Source: CAMUQR01 sp963516005
GTDB lineage: Bacteria; Patescibacteriota; Saccharimonadia; Saccharimonadales; Saccharimonadaceae
Length of the DNA: 64,000 nt
Assembly (NCBI GenBank): GCA_963516005.1
Contig: CAUPYP010000001.1
Coordinates: forward strand, 124,001-188,000
Direction: 5' to 3'
Positions 43,086-49,946 of this stretch are shown in pieces; within the stretch, counting starts at the first letter, position 1, and every line of letters starts with the position of its first letter. The position numbers and the translations under genes are program-made. The notes beneath the pieces are model-generated. The model was given only the letters and a program-made list of their open reading frames with translations, ran no database searches and had not been told where the DNA came from.

Positions 43086-43598
43086 TTATAATTTAGCTTC
43101 AACCGCTGCCCAAGTAGCGTCAGGATTGTCGGCTGGAATCAAAATCGTCACCTGTGAGCCAATTTCTAAGCGGAAATAAGTCACGCTAGCTAGCAAAATA
43201 CGGTATTCTTTGCCGTTGACCTCGACATAATACAAACCATCTTGGTTGGTCAAAGTACCGATCACCTGCTTGCGTTCGGTTGGGCCAATCTGTTTGTACA
43301 TGAATTTGCCTTCTTCGGTGATGGTTAATTTCAGGACGTCACCCTCGACCAGCTTCGATTTGCTGGCATAGTTAGCGGGTACAGGGTAGGTTTTGCCGGT
43401 GGAGGCAATCATTGATTGTCCATCGAAGACGCCCTCGATAATTTGACCGGTGGCTTCTTTGACGGTTTGCGCTACTGAGACGGTTTCTTCGTCACCAATC
43501 ACGCTAATTAATAATTCCTTGGCAGCCGCCAAGTTGGTTTCGGCCTCGGTAATCAAGGCTCGTAATCGTTTGATTTGTTTCTCTGGTAAATCAGACAT
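43086..43598 (-). CDS. conserved-looking protein: coiled coil plus two beta domains
   Basis: This 170-residue protein has an N-terminal coiled coil (LPEKQIKRLRALITEAETNL, 3-25) followed by two beta-rich parts: GQIIEGVFDGQSMIAST with a basic AN-Y-SKSKLVEGDVLKL loop, and YVEVNGKEYRILLASVTYF. The KLVEGDVLKLTI element looks like an OB or S1-type barrel. There is no membrane segment. An AAGGAA site precedes the ATG. I do not recognise it; a nucleic-acid-binding role is only a guess from the fold impression. Confidence 0.65.
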   Translation of the reverse strand: MSDLPEKQIKRLRALITEAETNLAAAKELLISVIGDEETVSVAQTVKEATGQIIEGVFDGQSMIASTGKTYPVPANYASKSKLVEGDVLKLTITEEGKFMYKQIGPTERKQVIGTLTNQDGLYYVEVNGKEYRILLASVTYFRLEIGSQVTILIPADNPDATWAAVEAKL

Positions 43599-43881
43599 TC
43601 TCGCAGTTCCTTGTCTGTTTTTAAATTAGTAATATCAAAAACGATTTTAGCAAAATTACCCACAAAAGTCAATTATAAAAATCAACTTGTAAAAATCAAT
43701 TTCCACAACTTTAACACTAGTTATAGCAAAAGTGTTGTAAAAATTATCATTTACAAAATTAAAAAAATCGCTAATGTTTAAAAAAGTTATTTAGCATCAG
43801 AGTTCAAAACGCTTCCCAAGAGCCTCCTAGCGAGCATTTGTTGTCAAGAAAAACGTCATTTTTACCACAAAATTAAAACTA
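43599..43881. other. AT-rich gap between two minus-strand genes
   Basis: About 280 bases have no start-bearing frame and no strong promoter pair. The word AAAATCAA recurs loosely (near 43675-43700) and a GC-richer patch with AGAGCCTCCTAG lies near 43820. I see nothing certain in it. Confidence 0.5.
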
Positions 43882-43912
43882 AAAATCACCCAGCGTTCAG
43901 CCAGGTGATTTT
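43882..43912 (-). terminator. terminator of the rplJ-rplL operon
   Basis: AAAATCACC and GGTGATTTT arms with an inner GGC/GCT stem are followed on the minus strand by a T-run. Confidence 0.85.
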
Positions 43913-43964
43913 CGAAATACAATTTAATCGTTTTTAATAAAAAATGTAGTTTAAATGGTTTAAA

Positions 43965-44333
43965 CTATGCCAACTCAACGGTTGCGCCAGCTTCTTCAAG
44001 CTTCTTTTTAGCTTCTTCAGCTTCGTCTTTGCTGATGTTTTCTTTGATAGCGCTTGGAGCAGCGTCAACCAAAGCCTTAGCTTCACCCAGTCCAAGACCA
44101 GTGATTTCTTTAACAGCTTTGATAACTGCAACTTTTTGTGCACCAGCGTCTTTTAGGGTTACGGTGAATTCAGTTTTTTCGTCGGCAGCGTCAGCAGCAG
44201 CTGGGCCAGCAGCGGCCACAGCAACAGCAGCTGGTTCAATGCCGTATTCATCTTTCAACAGATTTTTCAGGTCGTTAGCTTCAAGAATAGTCAATTTTAC
44301 CAATTCTTCAGCCAATTTTTTAATGTCAGCCAT
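43965..44333 (-). CDS. rplL: ribosomal protein L7/L12
   Basis: The stalk protein that recruits translation factors, 122 aa: N-terminal dimerising helices, an Ala/Gly hinge (AAVAVAAAGPAAADAAD, about 35-51) and the C-terminal domain EFTVTLKDAGAQKVAVIK, VKEITGLGLGEAKALVD and EAEEAKKKLEEAGATVELA. An AAGGAG site precedes the start. It is cotranscribed with rplJ under the L10 leader. Confidence 0.98.
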   Translation of the reverse strand: MADIKKLAEELVKLTILEANDLKNLLKDEYGIEPAAVAVAAAGPAAADAADEKTEFTVTLKDAGAQKVAVIKAVKEITGLGLGEAKALVDAAPSAIKENISKDEAEEAKKKLEEAGATVELA

Positions 44334-44401
44334 GTTTTGACTCCTTTTATAAAATTATAGATTAGTAGAATAGTATTTTTAGTTAAAAAATACTCAAAAA
44401 A

Positions 44402-44911
44402 TTAGTTGGTTGCTTTACGAAATTCCAAGTCTTCGTTGGTGAGACCACCAGTAATGCCATGAAGTGGCGATAGTAAAGTCTCGACGATTTGACCGATGAG
44501 TTGGTCTTTGCTTGGCAGTTCGGCCAAAGTTTTGACCGTTGCCGCATCCATCACAGTGCCGTCGCTCATGAAAGCGCCAACTAGCTCCATTTGGGTGTTC
44601 TCTTTTGCGAATTTACCCAAAACTTGTGCTGCAGCGACTTCATCTTCGCTTGAAAAAGCGTAAATTAGCTGGCCGTGCAAGGCTGAAGCATCGACATCTT
44701 TGAGGTGATCAACGCCCTTCATTGCTACTTTGACCAAGCGGTTTTTAACGACTTTAACAGTGACGTTGCTTTCGCGAGCTAATTTGCGAAGCTCTTGCAT
44801 GTCCTTAACGGTAATGCCGGCGAAGGTTGCACTCGCAACTGCCTTTGAGTTCTTCAACAATTGCTCGATTTCAGCAACCAAAGCTTGTTTTTTATCGCGT
44901 GAAATTGCCAT
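44402..44911 (-). CDS. rplJ: ribosomal protein L10
   Basis: The stalk base protein, 169 aa from the ATG at 44911 (MAISRDKKQALV). A further upstream ATG would add ten residues, but the AAAGGA site five to eight bases before 44911 decides the start. Family elements are KAVASATFAGITVKDMQELR, VKNRLVKVAMK, GQLIYAFS and the C-terminal helix that binds L7/L12. It is autoregulated through the leader just upstream. Confidence 0.97.
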   Translation of the reverse strand: MAISRDKKQALVAEIEQLLKNSKAVASATFAGITVKDMQELRKLARESNVTVKVVKNRLVKVAMKGVDHLKDVDASALHGQLIYAFSSEDEVAAAQVLGKFAKENTQMELVGAFMSDGTVMDAATVKTLAELPSKDQLIGQIVETLLSPLHGITGGLTNEDLEFRKATN

Positions 44912-44983
44912 AAAATCCTTTCTTTGGTGTTGTTTTGTCAAACGATTAAATTGTTAAATTGCGGTAACTGGAGCGCCAAAAAC

Positions 44984-45086
44984 AAAAAAAGTCTTTGATT
45001 CTCGCAACTACCAAAGACTTTATCTCATGATTTCCTCGGTAGCAGATTAAGTCGGAATCCGACAGCTACTGTCTTTGGCAATACCT
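44984..45086 (-). promoter_or_regulatory. ribosomal protein L10 leader with attenuator
   Basis: The minus-strand leader carries the L10 leader elements: CCAAAGACAGTAGCTG, an internal GTCGGATTCCGAC hairpin, CTGCTACCGAGG closing the kink-turn-like arm, then ATCATGAG and AAAGTCTTTGG, which can pair back with CCAAAGAC. The same AAAGTCTTTG also pairs with CAAAGACTTTTTTT (44983-45021), an intrinsic terminator. L10(L12)4 binding should favour termination. It is a clear mutually exclusive switch. The second half is a full hairpin with a seven-T tail. Confidence 0.92.
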
Positions 45087-45092
45087 AATTGG

Positions 45093-45122
45093 ATTATATC
45101 ACAAGTGTGGTAGAAAAATCAA
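45093..45122 (-). promoter_or_regulatory. promoter of rplJ-rplL
   Basis: TTGATT (45117-45122), an 18-base spacer and TATAAT (45093-45098) lie on the minus strand, placing the start near 45086 at the head of the L10 leader. Confidence 0.8.
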
Positions 45123-45184
45123 CATCAAAAATCGCAAAAATCATACGAGCTTAGGCGATATGTTGTGATTGATGGACGCCACGC

Positions 45185-45213
45185 TTGACTTTTTAAATCA
45201 AATCTGATATAAT
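45185..45213 (+). promoter_or_regulatory. promoter of the small orphan gene at 45310
   Basis: TTGACT (45185-45190), a 17-base spacer and TATAAT (45208-45213). A second TATAAT occurs at 45228-45233. The leader is about 75-90 bases. Confidence 0.75.
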
Positions 45214-45279
45214 TAAAGGATACACCTTATAATAGCCGTTCGTATATTAATATTAGTAATTCGGGCGGTATTATGAAAA

Positions 45280-45303
45280 GTTAGTTATTTTAAAAAAGGA
45301 GGA
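45280..45303 (+). promoter_or_regulatory. shared leader motif, copy C
   Basis: GTTAGTTATTTTA followed by AAAAAGGAGGAA seven bases before the ATG at 45310. The same two blocks precede the genes at 3427 and 20039. Confidence 0.6.
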
Positions 45304-45309
45304 AGCAAA

Positions 45310-45600
45310 ATGAGTAAAGATGAAAAAAGGATGACTAATGAGATTGAATCTCGCAACTTCCCAATTGACGCCGCCGTGGCTACATTTGAGAAGCTAAACC
45401 CCGATAATGTGAGTCGTTTAGGGGCTGATATCAAGTCATTGAAAATTTTATTTATTGGTGAGGCGTCAGCCTTGTATTATCCTGCGGGATGGTACTACAC
45501 AGGTAATGAATTCACTAACGCTGGTAATTGCGATGAGGGATTCGCAATTGCCGTTCCCATGGAAAGGCATGTCAGTCAGCGACATGGGTTTACTCATTAA
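45310..45600 (+). CDS. small orphan protein with the shared leader motif
   Basis: This 96-residue soluble protein has a charged N-terminus and a distinctive second half (LFIGEASALYYPAGWYY, then NAGNCDEGFAIAVPMERH) with one Cys and many aromatics. I recognise no family. The ribosome site is one of the strongest in the window, and the gene has its own promoter and terminator. The composition is similar to the core genes. It could be a secreted or regulatory peptide, but there is no signal sequence. The shared leader links it with the small gene at 3254 and the GNAT gene. Confidence 0.65.
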   Translation: MSKDEKRMTNEIESRNFPIDAAVATFEKLNPDNVSRLGADIKSLKILFIGEASALYYPAGWYYTGNEFTNAGNCDEGFAIAVPMERHVSQRHGFTH

Positions 45601-45606
45601 AATCTT

Positions 45607-45631
45607 AACCACGCCAACCGGCGTGGTTTTT
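45607..45631 (+). terminator. terminator of the small orphan gene
   Basis: AACCACGCC, loop AACC, GGCGTGGTT and a T-run directly after the stop codon. Confidence 0.93.
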
Positions 45632-45689
45632 AAAATTAATAGCAACGAATATTTATGATTCGTCAACTATCAACAAAAGTGGTAATGAG

Positions 45690-46943
45690 CTAGTATTTCT
45701 TGCGTTTATTATAAAATTTTTTGAGCATTTCTTCGCTTAAACCAAGATTTTTAAGCACTGAATACTCAAACAATATGAGGAGCTTTTCATAAGTAAACCA
45801 CATATCCTCGTGGTTGAGAATAAATGATAAATTTTCTTGTTTGATTACTACGTGCGACAATTTATTTCTGGTTAATCTGATCTTCTTGATATCGCTTTTT
45901 GAGAATAGTCGATTATTTTTTGGAAGTGCATCATTGAGAGTTTTGATAGCTTTTTCTAGAGAGATATTGAATTTTTTTTGCTCTATACGTACATAGCCCT
46001 CTATTGCTCCAACGATATCTTTGAATTGATTTTCCAACATTTTAGGAACATCTGAGCGCAAGGCGGAAAATAGATCAAATACATCAGCGTATTTATCTTT
46101 ATAAGTGAACCATTCCGTAAAGAGTACTTTACGCTCAGTTTTTATATCCTTAAAGGTGAAGTTCATGTCGTGTGCATTAATATTTTTGTAGTATTTTTTC
46201 TGAAAGCGAGAAGGCAGTAAGGTCGTGTAATCCATAGCATTACCAGTATTAACTTTTATATCGATAGGCTCTAGGCTTCGCCCGGTGGCGATAATGAGGA
46301 ACCTTTGAAAGTGTTGAATAATACCCCACGCTTCTGTTAGGGGTAGTTTACCTTTCTTGGCTTTTATTCCAAGAACACATTTTTGTTCTATATTAATATT
46401 TTTTTCAACTGGAAATATAGGAATTCTGCCAACGCTCGAGACTAGGGCAAGGATAATATTCTCATCCTCATATATTTCGGTTGTCTTGACGTCATTTATC
46501 ACTATAACAGTACTTTCTCGCTTTAGCGGATTATCTTTAAAAGTATTATGAATGGTAACAACTCCGTCATCTAGCCATTCGTATAGGTAGGGAAGCTCAA
46601 CATAATATCTGTCAAAAGCTAGATTCTCTATCTTGTCAATATGTTCTCCTATAAAGATATCGCCAAGGTAATACGTATCAGCCTTGTAGCTGTGTATAGT
46701 AAAACTAATAGGGTTAGTAAAATACTCAAGCGTATATTTATTGCCACCATTTCTAGCAACACCCTGTATGGTCGTCTGTTGATCCGTTTTTACTAGCTTA
46801 GGAGTGCTGTCATAAACGCTAGACTGCAATCCCTTAAAGCTGCCAGTTAACTCAAGTTTTCTGTCTTCAATTAATAAGTCGCCAGCTATTTTATTGTCTG
46901 GGCTGTCTGACAGCCACCATATTCCACTAACTCTCTTTTTCAT
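45690..46943 (-). CDS. ApeA-like HEPN defence protein
   Basis: This 417-residue protein opens with the ApeA N-terminal domain pattern: SGIWWLSDSPDNKIAGDLLI and LELTGSFKGLQ near residues 5-40 (family: G.WW.P..pd.k..G.L). The C-terminal helical domain carries LTRNKLSHV with Arg359-x4-His364, the HEPN ribonuclease motif. ApeA proteins are single-gene anti-phage abortive systems, predicted to act as RNases. The start ATG at 46943 is preferred to one 27 bases upstream because TATAAT (46950-46955) ends six bases before it. It lies beside tRNA-Thr and is richer in AGA and ATA codons than the core genes. The defence role is inferred from the family. Confidence 0.85.
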   Translation of the reverse strand: MKKRVSGIWWLSDSPDNKIAGDLLIEDRKLELTGSFKGLQSSVYDSTPKLVKTDQQTTIQGVARNGGNKYTLEYFTNPISFTIHSYKADTYYLGDIFIGEHIDKIENLAFDRYYVELPYLYEWLDDGVVTIHNTFKDNPLKRESTVIVINDVKTTEIYEDENIILALVSSVGRIPIFPVEKNINIEQKCVLGIKAKKGKLPLTEAWGIIQHFQRFLIIATGRSLEPIDIKVNTGNAMDYTTLLPSRFQKKYYKNINAHDMNFTFKDIKTERKVLFTEWFTYKDKYADVFDLFSALRSDVPKMLENQFKDIVGAIEGYVRIEQKKFNISLEKAIKTLNDALPKNNRLFSKSDIKKIRLTRNKLSHVVIKQENLSFILNHEDMWFTYEKLLILFEYSVLKNLGLSEEMLKKFYNKRKKY

Positions 46944-47038
46944 ATAATTATTATACCATTTATTGCTCAAGTATCTCTGCTCTCTATTTCTGGCGTAGTG
47001 AGATATATTATGTTGTAGTAAATTAGTAATTTACTAAT

Positions 47039-47064
47039 AAAATCCCGCCCTTTCGGACGGATTT
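47039..47064 (-). terminator. terminator of tRNA-Thr(GGT)
   Basis: On the minus strand AAATCCGTCC, a GAAA tetraloop and GGGCGGGATTTT form a hairpin with a short T tail. Confidence 0.7.
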
Positions 47065-47079
47065 CTGTAAAATAAAATA

Positions 47080-47155
47080 TGGAGCCACGATCGGGGCTTG
47101 AACCCGAGACCTCATCCTTACCATGGATGCGCTCTACCAACTGAGCTATCGCGGC
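47080..47155 (-). tRNA. tRNA-Thr (anticodon GGT), CCA encoded
   Basis: Acceptor GCCGCGA pairs with TCGTGGC (one G-U pair); the anticodon arm is CATCC-ATGGTAA-GGATG with anticodon GGT; the T-arm is CGGGTTCAAGCCCCG-like. CCA is encoded at 47080-47082. The promoter at 47167-47195 reads TTTACT, 17 bases, TATACT. Confidence 0.96.
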
Positions 47156-47166
47156 CTAACTCCCCT

Positions 47167-47195
47167 AGTATAGCAAAAACTAGGCTAAAAGTAAA
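47167..47195 (-). promoter_or_regulatory. promoter of tRNA-Thr(GGT)
   Basis: TTTACT (47190-47195), 17-base spacer and TATACT (47167-47172) on the minus strand. Confidence 0.75.
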
Positions 47196-47225
47196 CCCAT
47201 AAACTCGCCTGCCTTACTCTAGTTG

Positions 47226-47909
47226 TTAGCTAATTTTGAGCCCACGCAGATATTGCTTTAACTCGGCGCTAATTCGCCGGCTCTCGATAGCTTTTTGGAT
47301 GGCCTTATTATGGATAAAGGTCGGTAGTTGCTTATTCTCGAGATATGGTAGAGCGGTGTCGAGCTGTTTGGCTAGCGCCGTCGCCAGATACCAAGCTTGC
47401 ATCATCTGGACATAATATTCATCGGATTTTACTCTAAGGACTTGCTTAATCATCATCGGCTGAAACTGCTCATCGAGAAAATTACTCAATAACAGCCCCA
47501 TGCCGTAGCGCACGGTATAAGTGTGATTAGATTTTAACCAAAGCTGGATTTTATCATATAGCACTTCTGGGTGACGCTTAAAAATTGGTGGATTAAAAGA
47601 GTCGCAAGTCGCCCAATTGTCGACAAACGGTAAAAACCGCTCGGTCAGTTCTAAAGTTCGCTCCAAATCCCCCACTTGTTCGATCAAAAAAGCGTGTAAA
47701 TTATTCTCATCGTAATATTGATGCGGAAGTTTGGTTAAAAACCGCTCGGCATCGGCTCGGTGATGACGCCATAAATCTTTTGCAAAACGTCGTAAAATTG
47801 GCGTGCGTACCCCGAGAATGCGTGTTTTATCGATGGTCGGCATTAGTTTGGCCTGAAAATCCCGATATTTGGCATCGGCGAGGGTTTGAAGTTCGGCGGT
47901 GACATTCAT
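47226..47909 (-). CDS. DNA alkylation repair protein AlkD-like
   Basis: AlkD removes positively charged alkylated bases such as N3-methyladenine using a HEAT-repeat superhelix. The 227-residue protein has the family start with ILGVRTPILRRFAK, ENNLHAFLIEQVGD, FVDNWATCDSFNP (the family's W-x-x-D region lining the DNA cleft) and a final HNKAIQKAIESRR. The catalytic Asp region (WATCD) is present. TACAAT (47916-47921) ends six bases before the ATG (leaderless). It stands alone between the tRNA and rpmG. Confidence 0.92.
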   Translation of the reverse strand: MNVTAELQTLADAKYRDFQAKLMPTIDKTRILGVRTPILRRFAKDLWRHHRADAERFLTKLPHQYYDENNLHAFLIEQVGDLERTLELTERFLPFVDNWATCDSFNPPIFKRHPEVLYDKIQLWLKSNHTYTVRYGMGLLLSNFLDEQFQPMMIKQVLRVKSDEYYVQMMQAWYLATALAKQLDTALPYLENKQLPTFIHNKAIQKAIESRRISAELKQYLRGLKIS

Positions 47910-47993
47910 GTCATTATTGTATATCAGAGGCTGAAGTTTGGCAAAAAAGCTGTTCCCGCATCCTCTAGCCTTGTAATTTATTTTAAAAAATGC

Positions 47994-47999
47994 TATAAT
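47994..47999 (+). promoter_or_regulatory. -10 box of rpmG
   Basis: TATAAT, followed by a 27-base leader with AAGAAGGA before the ATG at 48034. Confidence 0.7.
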
Positions 48000-48033
48000 A
48001 CGATAAGATTTTTAAAAAATAAGAAGGAATATA

Positions 48034-48240
48034 ATGGCCAAAAAGAATAGCAAACGCAAGTTGGTTGGTTTGGTGAGTGAGTTGACTGGTCACCGCACTT
48101 ATTACACCACCAAAAACACCATGAATACTCAAGAAAAACTGAGTATCAAAAAATACGATCCAATCGCTCGTAAACACGCTGTTTACACCGAAACTAAGAA
48201 AAACCTCGGTCGTAACGAAGTTAAGCCTCGCAAAGGTTAA
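48034..48240 (+). CDS. rpmG: ribosomal protein L33 (cysteine-free type)
   Basis: The 68-residue protein matches L33: GHRTYYTTKNTMNTQEKLSIKKYDP and a final ETKKN. It belongs to the type without zinc cysteines (as in E. coli), with a basic C-terminal extension of about ten residues (LGRNEVKPRKG) not usual in L33. An AAGGA site precedes the start, and a terminator follows at 48260-48287. Confidence 0.95.
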   Translation: MAKKNSKRKLVGLVSELTGHRTYYTTKNTMNTQEKLSIKKYDPIARKHAVYTETKKNLGRNEVKPRKG

Positions 48241-48259
48241 ATCTATCTCTATGATAATT

Positions 48260-48287
48260 AAAATCACCTCGAACTGGGGTGATTTTT
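48260..48287 (+). terminator. terminator of rpmG
   Basis: AAAATCACC, a nine-base loop, GGTGATTTT and T-rich tail. Confidence 0.9.
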
Positions 48288-48296
48288 CGTATTATT

Positions 48297-48324
48297 AAAA
48301 ATCCCCACTGATGGTGGAGTTTTT
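48297..48324 (-). terminator. terminator of tRNA-Trp
   Basis: On the minus strand AAAACTCCACC, loop ATCA, then GGTGGGGATTTTT-like arm with a five-T tail; one bulge. Confidence 0.7.
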
Positions 48325-48327
48325 ATC

Positions 48328-48402
48328 TGGCAGGGGCACTAGGAATCGAACCTAGATCTAAGGTTTTGGAGACCTTCATACTAGCCGTTGTACTATGCCC
48401 CT
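48328..48402 (-). tRNA. tRNA-Trp (anticodon CCA), CCA encoded
   Basis: Acceptor AGGGGCA pairs with TGCCCCT; the anticodon arm is AAGGT-CTCCAAA-ACCTT with anticodon CCA; T-loop GGTTCGATTCC. The 3' CCA is encoded at 48328-48330. A promoter at 48414-48442 (TTGGTT, 17, TATAAT) lies upstream. The anticodon is the normal one for UGG, which fits UGA being a stop codon here. Confidence 0.97.
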
Positions 48403-48413
48403 ACGACCCGATC

Positions 48414-48442
48414 ATTATAACATTTTTCTAACAAAAAACCAA
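48414..48442 (-). promoter_or_regulatory. promoter of tRNA-Trp
   Basis: TTGGTT (48437-48442), 17-base spacer, TATAAT (48414-48419) on the minus strand. Confidence 0.7.
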
Positions 48443-48488
48443 AAAACACGCCCGAAATTAGTATAAAAAGGCGTGTGTTTGGACAGAG

Positions 48489-48758
48489 TTATCTTTTGGA
48501 GGTGGGTTTGAGGTTTTTAAGTTTTGGTAAAACGAAGGCTTCGAATAGGTTGCCGGCAATGAAATTAACCCCAAAAGCTAGCGCGCTGAATTTGGTGACG
48601 ATCAGGATGTTGCTGGCGAGTTGTTGGTGATAAAAATTGACCAAGCCGGCAATTACTAAACTTTCACCTGCTAGGAACAGATAAAAATGTTGTAATTTGT
48701 CGAGGCGATCACGTTTTTTGACCCAATCGGTTAGCATTTGTTTGATAATTTCCCACAT
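48489..48758 (-). CDS. small two-helix membrane protein
   Basis: This 89-residue protein has an amphipathic, charged N-terminus (MWEIIKQMLTDWVKKRD) and two hydrophobic stretches (HFYLFLAGESLVIAGLV and ILIVTKFSALAFGVNFIAG), then a basic C-terminus. I do not recognise it. There is no strong ribosome site, only AGGAGT a few bases before the ATG. Orphan gene between two tRNA loci. Confidence 0.6.
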   Translation of the reverse strand: MWEIIKQMLTDWVKKRDRLDKLQHFYLFLAGESLVIAGLVNFYHQQLASNILIVTKFSALAFGVNFIAGNLFEAFVLPKLKNLKPTSKR

Positions 48759-48987
48759 ATTAACTCCTATTTCTCTATTTTGTCGGTGTTGCGTGTTGGC
48801 TGTGGCTTGGTACCAAGATTTTGTATATATCCCCGCTTAAGTAACGCAACTATATACTTTAATTATATCATATTTAAACCGTAAAGTCAAAATAATGGTT
48901 TAGTGAAAAACTTGAAAAAAAATAGTAAATCGTTTATAATTTAAACCACACCGCATGAGCGGTTGACGCGGATTTTCCGCAAAACGC
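48759..48987. other. gap upstream of tRNA-Thr(TGT)
   Basis: The region is AT-rich with several TATAT stretches and the tRNA promoter at 48912-48940. No protein gene is visible. The CGCATGAGCGGTTGACGCGGATTTTCCGC patch just before the tRNA can fold weakly (GCGGATTTTCCGC). Confidence 0.5.
48912..48940 (+). promoter_or_regulatory. promoter of the tRNA-Thr/tRNA-Tyr pair
   Basis: TTGAAA (48912-48917), 17-base spacer and TATAAT (48935-48940). Confidence 0.85.
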
Positions 48988-49063
48988 GCCGGCTTAGCTC
49001 AGTTGGTAGAGCAACGGTTTTGTAAACCGTAGGTCGTCGGTTCAAGCCCGACAGCCGGCTCCA
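48988..49063 (+). tRNA. tRNA-Thr (anticodon TGT), CCA encoded
   Basis: Acceptor GCCGGCT pairs with AGCCGGC; the anticodon arm is ACGGT-TTTGTAA-ACCGT with anticodon TGT; T-loop GGTTCAAGCC. Encoded CCA at 49061-49063. First of a two-tRNA transcript. Confidence 0.97.
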
Positions 49064-49070
49064 GAAATAT

Positions 49071-49156
49071 GCTGGGGTAGTGAAGCGGTCAAACACATCA
49101 GACTGTAAATCTGCCGGCATACGCCTTCGAAGGTTCGAATCCTTCCCCCAGCACCA
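49071..49156 (+). tRNA. tRNA-Tyr (anticodon GTA), CCA encoded
   Basis: A class II tRNA with a long variable arm. Acceptor GCTGGGG pairs with CCCCAGC, the anticodon loop is CTGTAAA (GTA), and the T-arm is AAGGTTCGAATCCTT. Encoded CCA at 49154-49156. The GTA anticodon is one of those that TGT/QueA modify. Confidence 0.97.
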
Positions 49157-49160
49157 TATT

Positions 49161-49186
49161 AATAACCTGTTACGGGGTTATTTTTA
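49161..49186 (+). terminator. terminator of the tRNA pair
   Basis: AATAACC, an eight-base loop, GGTTATT and a T-rich tail. Confidence 0.8.
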
Positions 49187-49207
49187 TTTTGGTATAATTA
49201 GTATTAT

Positions 49208-49942
49208 ATGAAATGTCGATTATGCGGGTGTGAGCTGAATCATAGCAATAAGTGTGAATCTCACATAATACCAAAAGCGATCTTTAAAGATATGAAGAAT
49301 AGTGATGATGGTATGTTAAGTGTGGATTTGCTGTCTGGTAAAACTAAAAGATCACCACAGGGTGGATATGATAGCAAAATACTTTGTAGATTTTGTGACA
49401 ATAAATTTTCAATATTTGATCAAGCTGGTGTTGAATTTACAAGAATTGCTGTTGAAGATCTACCACTTGTCACGGCTAAGAATGGGCAGTTATGGATTTA
49501 TGAAAATACAGAGGATAAAATTGATTTAATTAAAAAATTTGTTTTGAGTGTAATCTTAAGATCATCTTATAGCAACATGGACGGCTTTAAGAGCTGTTGT
49601 CTTGGTAATAAATATGAGCAAAAGATTACTGAAATATTATTTAAAGAGGCACTAATTGATGATGAAATAGTTATAACTTGCGGTAGGTATACTAGTGATA
49701 CTAGTAGAATAGACTACGTTGTTACCCCAGCTCGTCTAAGGGTTGATCAGGTTAATATTTGGAGAGTCATGTTTAATAATGGCATAGTATTTTTTGTTAA
49801 AATCGATCAGAGGCCTATGCGATACCAGCATGTCATAACTAACGCGACTATGAATAATCAACTTCTTATAAAAAATATGGGTAACTTTAGGGATTCGAGG
49901 GAGTTTCAAGAGGTTGTCCTTCCGGCTTTGAAAAGATCATAA
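49208..49942 (+). CDS. HNH-like zinc-binding protein, probable accessory nuclease
   Basis: This 244-residue protein starts with CRLCG (Cys3, Cys6), then ESHIIPKAIF (Ser18-His19) and LCRFCDNKFSIFD (Cys60, Cys63): two CxxC knuckles around an SH-I-P motif, as in HNH-like proteins of mobile regions. The rest (LWIYENTEDKIDLIKKFVLSVI and later) is an alpha/beta domain I do not recognise. TATAAT (49193-49198) ends nine bases before the ATG. It directly follows tRNA-Tyr and its codon use (AGA, ATA) resembles the two HEPN genes rather than the core genes. Nuclease activity is inferred, not shown, and no clear second HNH His/Asn was found. Confidence 0.65.
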   Translation: MKCRLCGCELNHSNKCESHIIPKAIFKDMKNSDDGMLSVDLLSGKTKRSPQGGYDSKILCRFCDNKFSIFDQAGVEFTRIAVEDLPLVTAKNGQLWIYENTEDKIDLIKKFVLSVILRSSYSNMDGFKSCCLGNKYEQKITEILFKEALIDDEIVITCGRYTSDTSRIDYVVTPARLRVDQVNIWRVMFNNGIVFFVKIDQRPMRYQHVITNATMNNQLLIKNMGNFRDSREFQEVVLPALKRS

Positions 49943-49946
49943 AATA

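Noticed and set aside
45455..45666. Overlapping frames on both strands at the end of the small orphan gene
   Set aside because: They cross the terminator hairpin and have no start signals.
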